A DNA stretch of 6,289 nt from DASYQV01 sp036005125 (GTDB taxonomy: Bacteria > Acidobacteriota > Vicinamibacteria > Vicinamibacterales > UBA2999): contig DASYQV010000203.1 in the NCBI GenBank assembly GCA_036005125.1, positions 1 to 6,289 on the forward strand. Reading direction: 5' to 3'. Every line of letters starts with the position of its first letter. Within the stretch, counting starts at the first letter, position 1. A program made the position numbers and the translations under genes. Positions 1-5,919 of the stretch are shown piece by piece. The notes under the pieces are model-generated. The model was not told where the DNA came from. It did not search any database and worked only from the letters and a program-made list of their open reading frames with translations.

Positions 1-399
1 CGGGTAAGCGGCGAGCGCGACTTCGTCAGCACCGCCACCGTCACCGCGAGGTCGCCGGACGGTGCGGTGCGTGAGGCGTCGGCCATTGCGACGACCCGCG
101 GCGTCAGAGTCGAGCCGCGATTGGATCTGCTGCGGCCCTCGGTCGGAACCGTGTTCTGGCTCGGACGGAACAACACGGTCCAGTGGACCCTTGCCGGCGT
201 CGCCGGCGGCGTGAGGATCGAGCTCTCGCGTGATGATGGCGCGACATGGGCAACGTTGACCGACGCGGCTCCGAACACGGGCTTCTTCGACTGGGCTCCG
301 ACCGGCGCTGCGACCCCGCACGCCAGGATCCGTGTGACGAGCCTGACGCGGCCGAACCTCGTCCGGATATCTCCGAGCTTCGCGATTTCGGTTCGGTGA
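1..399 (+). CDS. Secreted protein, C-terminal Ig-like/Kre9-KNH-type domain (5' partial)
   Basis: The reading frame is open from the window edge and ends in TGA, giving the last 132 residues of a longer protein. The final ~90 residues read like the beta-sandwich domain common at the ends of secreted bacterial proteins (related to the Kre9/KNH-like Ser-Thr-rich domain). There is an opening strand (LLRPSVGTVFWLG), then NNTVQWTLAG, then VRIELSRDDGATWATL, a Gly/Phe-Trp turn (TGFFDWAP), and a closing strand pair (ARIRVTSLTRPNLVRISPSFAISV). The spacing of the W in VQW, the DDGATW turn and the IRV strand supports this family. The preceding ~40 residues (STATVTARSPDG) look like the end of another beta-rich domain. 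The catalytic or binding part, start and signal peptide lie outside the window, so its overall job cannot be told. It converges on the methyltransferase gene across a repeat block that begins 8 nt after its stop. Confidence 0.75.
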   Translation, partial: RVSGERDFVSTATVTARSPDGAVREASAIATTRGVRVEPRLDLLRPSVGTVFWLGRNNTVQWTLAGVAGGVRIELSRDDGATWATLTDAAPNTGFFDWAPTGAATPHARIRVTSLTRPNLVRISPSFAISVR

Positions 400-406
400 C
401 CCCACG

Positions 407-532
407 AAAGGTCAAAGGGCAAAGGGCAGAGGGCAAAGGGCAAAGGGCAAAGGGCAAAGGGCAAAGGTCAAAGGGCAAAGGTCAAAGGGCAAAGGGCAAA
501 GGGCAAAGGTCAAAGGTCAAAGGGCAAAGGTC
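407..532 (+). repeat. Heptamer tandem array, 18 units of AAAGGGC/AAAGGTC
   Basis: Eighteen contiguous 7-bp units fill this stretch without a gap. Twelve are AAAGGGC or its one-base variant (AGAGGGC at 428-434) and six are AAAGGTC (units at 407, 463, 477, 505, 512 and 526). The T variants cluster in the right half. The array begins 8 nt after the stop of the upstream gene. Its right half is complementary to the inverted array at 722-794. Confidence 0.97.
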
Positions 533-545
533 AGCTCGAGGTGCA

Positions 546-595
546 AGGTGTAAGTCACAGGTGTAAGTCACAGGTGTCAGTCACAGGTGCAGGTC
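546..595 (+). repeat. 13-bp tandem repeat, about 3.8 units
   Basis: AGGTGTAAGTCAC occurs at 546-558 and 559-571, as AGGTGTCAGTCAC at 572-584, and partially (AGGTGCAGGTC) at 585-595. It lies between the two inverted heptamer arrays and has a different period and sequence from them. Confidence 0.93.
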
Positions 596-672
596 GACGG
601 CGAAGTTAACTCGAACGATCACAATGACCGGAATGATAACAGTGCCCCCGAACCTAGGCCTCGAACCTGGAA

Positions 673-719
673 CCTAAACCCAGACCCAGACCTAAACCTA
701 GACCTAAACCTAGACCCTA
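673..719 (+). repeat. Hexamer/12-mer tandem tract (CCTAAA / CCTAGA / CCCAGA)
   Basis: CCTAAACCTAGA is perfectly duplicated at 691-702 and 703-714. The preceding 673-690 has the same hexamer frame with CCTAAA CCCAGA CCCAGA, and a decayed unit follows at 715-719. The flanking 648-672 (GAACCTAGG, GAACCTGG) is a looser version of the same motif. Confidence 0.88.
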
Positions 720-721
720 CA

Positions 722-794
722 CCTTTGACCTCACCTTTGCCCTTTGACCTTTGCCCTTTGACCTACGTGTGCCCCTTGCCCTTTGACCTACGTG
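722..794 (-). repeat. Inverted heptamer array (GCCCTTT/GACCTTT)
   Basis: This is the reverse complement of the 407-532 array: units CCTTT, GACC, ACCTTT, GCCCTTT, GACCTTT, GCCCTTT and GACCT, then a degenerate stretch. Positions 734-764 are a perfect 31-bp inverted match to 465-495. Inside it, a 19-bp sequence (751-769) is directly repeated at 776-794, a 25-bp period ending in GACCTACGTG. The second copy overlaps the stop codon and last two codons of the methyltransferase gene. Confidence 0.93.
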
Positions 795-1540
795 AGGGGG
801 CCGCTCACGGTCGGCTTGCGCGCGAGGACGGTCAGCGACGACCCGAACGGCATCCGGAGGTGGCGCGCCAGCACCGCCTCCCCGCTGACGAGCGCCGTCA
901 GCATCGCGTTGACGGGCGCGGGCGGGACGTGCAGTTCCTGCTCGCTCGGCGTGTGTTCGCCCCGCACGAGGCGCTGCAACAACCGGACGCCGAATACCAG
1001 GGGGAACAGGCTTGCAAACGTATACGACACGCGCTCGGGTGTCAGCCCCGCCCCGGCGAGCAGATCGCACAGCGTCTCACGGGTGTAGCGGCGCCACTCC
1101 TCCGTGAAGAGCGAATGATCGCCTTTCAGGAACTCGAAGGCGGAGACTGTGGCAACCAACGCACCGCCCGGCTGCAGGACTCGCGCGATCTCTCGAACGA
1201 CGCTCCGATCGTCGGACACACACTGGAGCACGTCGAAGCACGTGACGAGATCGAATGAGGCCGTAGCGAACGGGCTGTCCACGGCGCTGGCGCGCACGAG
1301 CGGCCGCCCCGCGGCGCGGGCGCGATCGAGGCCCGATTGCGTGAGATCCATGCCGCACGCACGGCCGTACGGCGCAAGTAGACGCAGGTTGTAGCCCGTG
1401 CCGCAGCCGCAATCGAGAATGCGGAGGTCGGTGCGGCCTGCGGATGCGTGGTCGATCAGGGGCGCCACAAACTGCCGGAAGCCGCGAAACCAGAAGTGCG
1501 AGGTCTCGGCCCGACTCGTCAGATCGAGCAGCCGATCCAT
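788..1540 (-). CDS. Class I SAM-dependent methyltransferase (Methyltransf_11/25 type)
   Basis: A 250-residue protein that should transfer a methyl group from S-adenosylmethionine to an unknown acceptor in the cytoplasm. Motif I, RILDCGCGTG (residues 40-49), is the glycine-rich SAM loop. GMDLTQSGL (63-71) carries the acidic D65 that holds the ribose hydroxyls. ASAVDSPFATASFDLVTCFDVLQCV (84-108) supplies the adenine-binding Asp and motif IV. LQPGGALVATVSAFEFL follows as the post-IV strand. The N-terminal AETSHFWFRGFRQF and the C-terminal PPAPVNAMLTALVSGEAVL-RHLRMPFGSSLTVLARKP resemble SAM methyltransferases often met among glycosyltransferase genes, so a glycan or lipid acceptor is possible but unproven. 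The ATG start has no good Shine-Dalgarno, and an inverted repeat ends 10 nt before it. The TAG stop lies inside the heptamer repeat block. Confidence 0.88.
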   Translation of the reverse strand: MDRLLDLTSRAETSHFWFRGFRQFVAPLIDHASAGRTDLRILDCGCGTGYNLRLLAPYGRACGMDLTQSGLDRARAAGRPLVRASAVDSPFATASFDLVTCFDVLQCVSDDRSVVREIARVLQPGGALVATVSAFEFLKGDHSLFTEEWRRYTRETLCDLLAGAGLTPERVSYTFASLFPLVFGVRLLQRLVRGEHTPSEQELHVPPAPVNAMLTALVSGEAVLARHLRMPFGSSLTVLARKPTVSGPLT

Positions 1541-1550
1541 GCGTCAGCTT

Positions 1551-1615
1551 GGACCGCTATACGGCTTCAAACGAGAATCCTGTACTTAGAATGCGGGGAG
1601 CCGTATAGCGGGTCC
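1551..1615. repeat. Inverted repeat, 13 bp perfect arms (16 with one bulge), upstream of the methyltransferase start
   Basis: GGACCGCTATACGGCT (1551-1566) faces AGCCGTATAGCGGGTCC (1599-1615). Thirteen bases pair perfectly, then one extra G, then three more pairs; the loop is 32 nt. GTCA at 1543-1546 and TGAC at 1616-1619 extend the symmetry with an offset. It could be a two-site operator, a transcript hairpin, or a tiny mobile or duplicated sequence. There is no T run to make it a normal terminator. Confidence 0.8.
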
Positions 1616-1631
1616 TGACAGACACTGCCAA
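1602..1631 (-). promoter_or_regulatory. Possible promoter of the methyltransferase gene
   Basis: On the - strand TTGGCA (1631-1626) is followed after 18 nt by TATACG (1607-1602). That is five of six matches to the -35 and four of six to the -10 consensus. The -10 box lies within the outer arm of the inverted repeat. A start near 1595 would give a leader of about 55 nt. Weak on sequence alone. Confidence 0.35.
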
Positions 1632-1654
1632 CCAGCCAACGGCTTTCCATCGAA

Positions 1655-4033
1655 TCACCGGGATGTCAAGGGTGAGAGAGCCCTTGGCTGGGTACGATGC
1701 TTCGCGGGTCGCTTCGATGCAGGTTTCCTGGCAGCGGGCTTCTTGCCGCTCACCGGCTTCGCCTTCGCTGTGGGTGCGACGACCGCGGTGGCCGCGGTCT
1801 TGTTGCGACCGCCCGGCACCAGCAGTCCGCCGCCGTACAGACGCCGGTAGTCTTCGGCCGTGCCGAGGATCCGCTTGACGTAGTTCTGCGTCTCCGGATA
1901 CGGGATGTCGTCGACGAACTCGTCCTGCTGGAATCCCGGCCGCTCGGAGATCCAGCGCGCAATCCTGTTCTCGCCGGCGTTGTAGCTCGCGAGCGCGAAG
2001 TGCGCGCCGCCGAACCGATCCACGAGCTCCTTGAAGTACGTCGTCCCGATGCGCACGTTCGATTCGGGCTGTGTGAGTGTGGACGAGGTAAACCGCATGC
2101 CGAGGCTGCGCGCGTAGCGGCGGCCCGTCGACGGCAACACCTGCATCAGGCCGACGGCGTTCGCGACGGACTTGATGTCGGCCGTGAACGTCGACTCCTG
2201 GGCGATCAGCGCCGCAATCAGGTACGGATCGAGGTTGCGCGCCTCGGCGTGCTTCTTGATGAGCGGCCAGTAGTCCACCGGGAACAACACGCGGAGGAGC
2301 TCGGCCGGCAGCGCTTCCCCACCCGAAGCAAGATACTGCGGATAGGCGCGCTTCATCGCGTTGATACCGCGCCGCAGGTCTCCCTGCTCGTGGTAGATCC
2401 AGGCGAAGGTCGCCTGAATCGCCGGCGAGTCGCCCCAGATGCGCTGCGCGTACTGGAGCTCGCGCGCGGCCTCGTCGTACAGTCCGAGCCCGACGAGTTG
2501 CCGGATAACCGGTTCAGTCGGTGGCAGACGGCTCTCGGAATCGGCCATTACTGCCATGACGGTCGGCTCCGGCAGTTCCTCGTGGCGCCTCTCCAGGATC
2601 TTCGTCGCGAGGCGGCCGTAGTACGAATTCAGATAGTCGGCAACGACCAATCGATACCGCGCCGTGGCCGTCGACGCCTGCCCCAGCCGGTCGTGAGCGC
2701 GGCCGGCCCAGTACAGCCACGCCGGACGCCAGTCGGCACGTGGCATGGCCGCGGCCGCTTCCTCGAACACCCGGATGGCGTCATCGAGGTCGCCGTTCTT
2801 GTACGACCACCAGCCGATCTCCCAGGCCGCGCGCACCGCATGCGGGCTCTGCGGGAAGCGTTGATACAGCTCCCGCAACACGCTGTTCGCGTCGGCATCC
2901 TGACTCTGAACGATGTAATGCGAGGCGAGGTTGTTCAGCGTCTCCTCGGCCCATGACTCCTGCGGGAAGTCGTTGACCAGACCGCGCGCCAGCCTGAGGT
3001 AGGTGTCGATATCGCCCATCGCACGCGTGGCCGTCAGGTGAAAGAAGCGCGCTTCGGCCTTGCGGGCCGCGTCGTTGAGATATGGGACCAGCGCGTCGCG
3101 CGCCTCGCGGAAGCGCTTCAAGTAGTAGTCACACTCCGCGAGCCGCAGCGCGACGAGCTCCTTGTCGTCGCCGCCCGCGACGCGCGCCAGGGACGTAAAC
3201 GCGTCGCGCGCCTCCGGATACCGGCGGGAACCGAACAGACGCTCGGCTCGCCCGAGGTTCAGCTTGAAGCGGTCGGGCGTCAGCAGCGACGGCGGCTCGA
3301 GGCGTGCGATCTCGCGGCCCGCCAGCTCCGACTCGGGGCTCAAGGGGAATTCGTAATAGACGCGGCGATACGCCGCAAGCGCCTTGGTCGTGTCGCCGAT
3401 CGCGTCGGCGGCGCGCCCCAGACGCATCAGCACGTCCTCGGGCGCGCTCGTCTTCTCGCGCGACAGCGGCTCGAGCACGCGCAACGCGGCAGCCGCGTCC
3501 TTCTTTGCCGTCGCGAGCTCCGCCCGCCGCAGCTCGAGGGCCTCGGCCAGGTAACCGACGGGCTTGCGGTGCCTGAGCGCTTCGAACGTTTCCTTGGCGT
3601 CACCGAAACGTTCGAGCCGCAACTGCGCGAACCCGGTGTAGTAACGGGCGTAGTTGTCGAGCGGGGTCGATGCCAGGTCCGGCGCGCCCAGCACCGTCAG
3701 CGCCGCGCCATAGTTGCCTTCATTGAACAGCCGCACGCCGCGCGCAAACCGTGACAGTCCGGTATCGTCCGCGCCACGTGCGCCCGTCGCGTGCGCGGCC
3801 GGATGCTCCGGCACCAGCCAGAACGACGACGGACGGCCTGGGAGCTTCGGGTGGGTCGTCACCGCAAGCCGCGTGGTGACGACCGTCGCGACGACCGGTG
3901 CCTCCAGTTGTTGCGGTGCGGCCTCGCCTCGCGCCAGGTCCTGCGAGGGGGCCCCGCGACTGGTGGCGGAAAGCAGGCAGACACCGATGCCCGCAATCGC
4001 GATCACCAGCCGGAAAGAGCGACGTGAGTTCAC
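1655..4033 (-). CDS. Soluble lytic murein transglycosylase, Slt70-like (GH23)
   Basis: A 792-residue periplasmic enzyme that cleaves the MurNAc-GlcNAc bond of peptidoglycan to give 1,6-anhydro-MurNAc ends. Residues 1-28 form a signal peptide (basic MNSRRSFR, then LVIAIAGIGVCLL; the -1 residue before C19 does not fit a lipobox). About 95-570 is alpha-helical with TPR-like repeats (FNEGNYGAAL, LERFGDAKETFEAL, GDTTKALAAYRRVYYEFP, SYKNGDLDDAIRVFEEA), matching the Slt70 superhelical ring. The SLT domain is about 595-735: catalytic E613 in AQESTF, GLMQ at 628-631, Y684-N685 in ASYNAGENRI, and YVKRIL near 719-724. A basic Ala/Lys/Pro tail (about 745-792) makes it longer than E. coli Slt70 (645 residues). 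The start is GTG; the frame stays open upstream, but the signal peptide fixes the start close to here. Neighbours on the same strand are 242 and 114 nt away, so separate transcription is possible. Confidence 0.93.
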   Translation of the reverse strand: MNSRRSFRLVIAIAGIGVCLLSATSRGAPSQDLARGEAAPQQLEAPVVATVVTTRLAVTTHPKLPGRPSSFWLVPEHPAAHATGARGADDTGLSRFARGVRLFNEGNYGAALTVLGAPDLASTPLDNYARYYTGFAQLRLERFGDAKETFEALRHRKPVGYLAEALELRRAELATAKKDAAAALRVLEPLSREKTSAPEDVLMRLGRAADAIGDTTKALAAYRRVYYEFPLSPESELAGREIARLEPPSLLTPDRFKLNLGRAERLFGSRRYPEARDAFTSLARVAGGDDKELVALRLAECDYYLKRFREARDALVPYLNDAARKAEARFFHLTATRAMGDIDTYLRLARGLVNDFPQESWAEETLNNLASHYIVQSQDADANSVLRELYQRFPQSPHAVRAAWEIGWWSYKNGDLDDAIRVFEEAAAAMPRADWRPAWLYWAGRAHDRLGQASTATARYRLVVADYLNSYYGRLATKILERRHEELPEPTVMAVMADSESRLPPTEPVIRQLVGLGLYDEAARELQYAQRIWGDSPAIQATFAWIYHEQGDLRRGINAMKRAYPQYLASGGEALPAELLRVLFPVDYWPLIKKHAEARNLDPYLIAALIAQESTFTADIKSVANAVGLMQVLPSTGRRYARSLGMRFTSSTLTQPESNVRIGTTYFKELVDRFGGAHFALASYNAGENRIARWISERPGFQQDEFVDDIPYPETQNYVKRILGTAEDYRRLYGGGLLVPGGRNKTAATAVVAPTAKAKPVSGKKPAARKPASKRPAKHRTQPRALSPLTSR

Positions 4034-4275
4034 CAGCTTTTTATCCGGGGAGCGGGCGGCCGCATCCGCAAGGGTACGGACGGGCGCCTGCTCGAAGTAA
4101 TGAGACCGTATCTTGACGCCAGGCGCAGGTCGCCTGACCTGCGATCGCCATCCACGAGCGTCTCGCGACGCCCTCGGACACCAGCGGTCGGACGTCGCCT
4201 CGCGAGGCGTCCAAAATTCCGCTTTTGTCCATTCTCGACCGTGTCGGGAACAGCCGCGTGCGAAGCACGTGCCAC
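4034..4275. other. Intergenic gap with three consecutive hairpins
   Basis: Three short perfect stems lie between the coiled-coil/GAF gene and the transglycosylase gene. They are CGCAGGTC/GACCTGCG around a 4-nt loop (4124-4143), GCGTC/GACGC around 4 nt (4158-4171), and a 14-bp palindrome CGCCTCGCGAGGCG (4196-4209). None is followed by a T run on the - strand. Short frames crossing it (such as one ending in PYPCGCGRPLPG) show no family features and are treated as chance. Confidence 0.6.
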
Positions 4276-5364
4276 TTATCTCGCCAGAGAAAAACCCGTG
4301 ACCCGCTCCACGGTCATCGCTTCGAGCACCCGGCTCGCGTGCCGCGCCAGGACCTCAATTACCGCCGGCCATCGGCTGGTCGCGGGGGGCGCATCGAGCT
4401 GCGGCGCGTCCGCATACACGACGCCGACAACGTGTCCAGCCACGAGAACCGGCGCCGCCGTCGCATGCCGCGCTCCTGCGCCGACCGCGAACGGCGGAAG
4501 CCGCGCTTGCCGCGTGTCCTTTTCCTGATCGGTGTCTGGAATAAATCGGGACACCGCCGAACCCGTTCGGACGACCACGCCCGGCAGTCCGGCAGCGTCG
4601 AGATCCAGGTCTACCGATGTCGGCGGGCCGGCATCTTCGAACCCCGAGAATCGCCACCCGCGCAGACGTTCACCTCGGACGATCATCACGGCCGCGCGCT
4701 CTGCCTCCCGCGCCGCGCGTTCCGTCAGGCAATCGAGCACGCTGCCGAGCGATCCGGCCTCGTCCAGGGCGCGAATGGCATCGACCAGACGCACCGAAGC
4801 CGCAACCTCGGCCTGATAGCCGTCGACGCGGGCGCGTTCGGCAGCCTCAGCCGTTACGCGCTCGACCTCGGCCCGCACGACAGCAAGCTCGGCGCTGGCG
4901 ACTTCTTCGGCTTCCTCTTGCGTAGCGCGTTTCGCGGCCTCGAGCTCGGCGCGGGCTTGTTCGATCTCATCCCGGGCGAGGCGCCATGCCTCTTCCACCT
5001 GCGCCTCGAGCTGCCGGCGCGTCTCCTCGAGCTCGGCCGTCATCTGCCGTCGCACGTCGTCCAGATGCGACTGCGTCGCGCGTGGAGCCTCCTTGAGCTG
5101 CTTCTGCGCCGTACGCCGGATTTCTTCGAGCTGGTGTTCGAAACCCCGCCGCAGCTCGAAGATCTGCGCATCGGCCTGGCGCCGGACTTCGGCGGCAGCA
5201 TCTTCGGCCGCGGCTATCGTCGCGCGGCGACGCTCTTCACCCGCGACACGCATGAGGTCCTGCGCGAAACGGCCGAGGTCCGCCTCGAGATGTCCGCGCA
5301 GGTCCGTGAGCGCCCGCTCGAGCACGTGACGGATCTGCTGATCGAATGTCACGGGAAGACTCAC
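4276..5364 (-). CDS. Long coiled-coil protein with C-terminal GAF-like domain
   Basis: A 362-residue protein, probably cytoplasmic as no signal peptide or membrane segment is seen. Residues about 40-185 are almost pure charged helix (EERRRATIAAAEDAAAEVRR, ELEETRRQLEAQVEEAW, ARAELEAAKRATQEEAEE), a long coiled coil with one proline (P94). From about 190 the pattern changes to a GAF-like fold: a lead helix (VRLVDAIRALDEAGSLGSVLDCLTERAAREA), a strand AAVMIVRGERLRGWRFSGF, a late strand pair APVLVAGHVVGVVYAD (305-319) and a closing helix WPAVIEVLARHASRVLEAM. GAF domains bind small ligands or mediate dimer contacts; no catalytic output domain is present and the ligand is unknown. The GTG at 5364 has no clear ribosome site. 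GTG at 5352 (codon 5) has GGTGAG seven bases ahead and may be the true start, giving 358 residues. It is read divergently from ssrA. Confidence 0.8.
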   Translation of the reverse strand: MSLPVTFDQQIRHVLERALTDLRGHLEADLGRFAQDLMRVAGEERRRATIAAAEDAAAEVRRQADAQIFELRRGFEHQLEEIRRTAQKQLKEAPRATQSHLDDVRRQMTAELEETRRQLEAQVEEAWRLARDEIEQARAELEAAKRATQEEAEEVASAELAVVRAEVERVTAEAAERARVDGYQAEVAASVRLVDAIRALDEAGSLGSVLDCLTERAAREAERAAVMIVRGERLRGWRFSGFEDAGPPTSVDLDLDAAGLPGVVVRTGSAVSRFIPDTDQEKDTRQARLPPFAVGAGARHATAAPVLVAGHVVGVVYADAPQLDAPPATSRWPAVIEVLARHASRVLEAMTVERVTGFSLAR

Positions 5365-5414
5365 CCGGCGCCACTCACGTGGTGTATCGGATGGGCGAGG
5401 ACCGGGCTTCAGGC

Positions 5415-5442
5415 ATTATACGGCCAGCATTCAAGCTGTTGA
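5415..5442 (-). promoter_or_regulatory. Promoter of the coiled-coil/GAF gene
   Basis: On the - strand a perfect TATAAT -10 box (5420-5415) is preceded, after 16 nt, by TCAACA (5442-5437), a four-of-six match to the -35 consensus. Transcription near 5408 would give a leader of about 45-55 nt. Its -35 lies 11 bp from the -35 of the oppositely directed ssrA promoter. Confidence 0.6.
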
Positions 5443-5453
5443 GCCGCGGGTGT

Positions 5454-5482
5454 TTGACACTCCTTCGTACCACCCGTACAAT
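5454..5482 (+). promoter_or_regulatory. Strong sigma70-type promoter of ssrA
   Basis: TTGACA (5454-5459), a 17-nt spacer and TACAAT (5477-5482): near-perfect consensus. Transcription should start at about 5489, leaving a ~48-nt leader that RNase P would remove at the tmRNA 5' end (5538). The leader contains a GGCGCC...GGCGCC hairpin (5499-5518). Confidence 0.85.
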
Positions 5483-5537
5483 TAACTTCGTCTCACGTGG
5501 CGCCATCCGAAGGGCGCCCGCGCACTTCCACCTCGAA

Positions 5538-5890
5538 GGGGGCGACACGGCTTCGACGGGGGTACGGGATTGCGGGATGCATGCCGAGCTCCATTGACTC
5601 GTTAATCCGATGGAACATCCGTAACTGCGGATAACCAGTACGCTCTCGCTGCTTAATTAAGCAGTGACGTCCGCCCCGACCTCGCCTGGTGGTTGGGGGC
5701 CGGACGCCATCAAACAGGCTGGCGATCACGTGGCGGCTCGGCGCGTGATCGTGAGATTTACCGGGTCTGGTGTCCGGCGGTTTTTAGCCGCTTCCTCACG
5801 TCGGGCACGAGATTTCAGAAGCGGACACGCATGTAGAGTCCCACGACGACGTGCTTTCGGACGCGGGTTCAACTCCCGCCGCCTCCACCA
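5538..5890 (+). ncRNA. ssrA: Transfer-messenger RNA (tmRNA), one-piece, tag ADNQYALAA
   Basis: It frees stalled ribosomes with SmpB, acting as an alanine tRNA and then as a short mRNA whose tag marks the product for proteolysis. The 5' end GGGGGCG (5538-5544) pairs with CGCCTCC (5880-5886, one G.U) to form the acceptor stem, followed by encoded ACCA (5887-5890). The conserved 5' block GACACGGCTTCGACGGG and a T arm (GCGGG, TTCAACT, CCCGC at 5863-5879) complete the tRNA-like part. The tag frame probably resumes at GCG 5627 and reads ADNQYALAA with TAA at 5654-5656. The stop sits in the loop of the helix CTGCTT-AATT-AAGCAG (5649-5664), as in other tmRNAs. CGTCCG/CGGACG (5668-5673 with 5701-5706) begins the second pseudoknot. 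About 353 nt is normal for the one-piece form. The exact resume codon is inferred. Confidence 0.96.
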
Positions 5891-5895
5891 ACTTT

Positions 5896-5919
5896 CCCCT
5901 GTAAACACGGGGCGTTTTA
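5896..5919 (+). terminator. Probable intrinsic terminator of ssrA
   Basis: CCCC (5896-5899) pairs with GGGG (5909-5912), and TG with CA can extend the stem past a bulged C to leave a TAAA loop. CGTTTTA follows. The T run is short, so termination may be modest. The TTA at 5917-5919 is also the stop codon (TAA) of the integrase fragment on the other strand. Confidence 0.5.

Larger units (their letters stand above)
400..787. other. Gene-free convergent intergenic block made of tandem repeats
   Basis: This stretch between two converging genes has no credible gene. The reading frames crossing it translate as low-complexity KGQRAKG or LCPLPF repeats, because AAAGGGC and its complement contain no stop codon in any frame. 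Besides the four repeat tracts, the only non-repetitive part is about 596-647. No canonical hairpin-plus-T-run terminator is seen, but the long inverted pair could fold in transcripts arriving from either side. Confidence 0.85.

Noticed and set aside
104..478. Open frame on - strand with LCPLPF repeats
   Set aside because: It reads the complement of the heptamer array and then the antisense of the secreted protein, with no family signal.
246..566. Open frame on + strand through the heptamer array
   Set aside because: It is mostly KGQRAKG repeats created by the stop-free heptamer, and its start lies in a shadow frame of the real gene at 1-399.
407..794. CRISPR array
   Set aside because: Units are contiguous 7-, 13- and 6/12-bp repeats with no unique spacers and no cas gene.
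587..1258. 223-codon + strand frame
   Set aside because: It starts in the repeats and continues antisense to the methyltransferase, whose SAM motifs are clear.
1697..2956. 419-codon + strand frame
   Set aside because: It is antisense to the lytic transglycosylase. It is long only because of GC-rich codon bias, with Arg/Leu-rich composition and no domain.
4041..4268. 75-codon - strand frame between the GAF and transglycosylase genes
   Set aside because: No ribosome site or family features, and it covers three hairpins. Chance is likelier in GC-rich DNA.
4225..5442. 405-codon + strand frame
   Set aside because: It is antisense to the coiled-coil/GAF gene and runs into its promoter.
5726..5908. 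60-codon - strand frame over the tmRNA gene
   Set aside because: It is antisense to ssrA, and the RNA structure explains the sequence.
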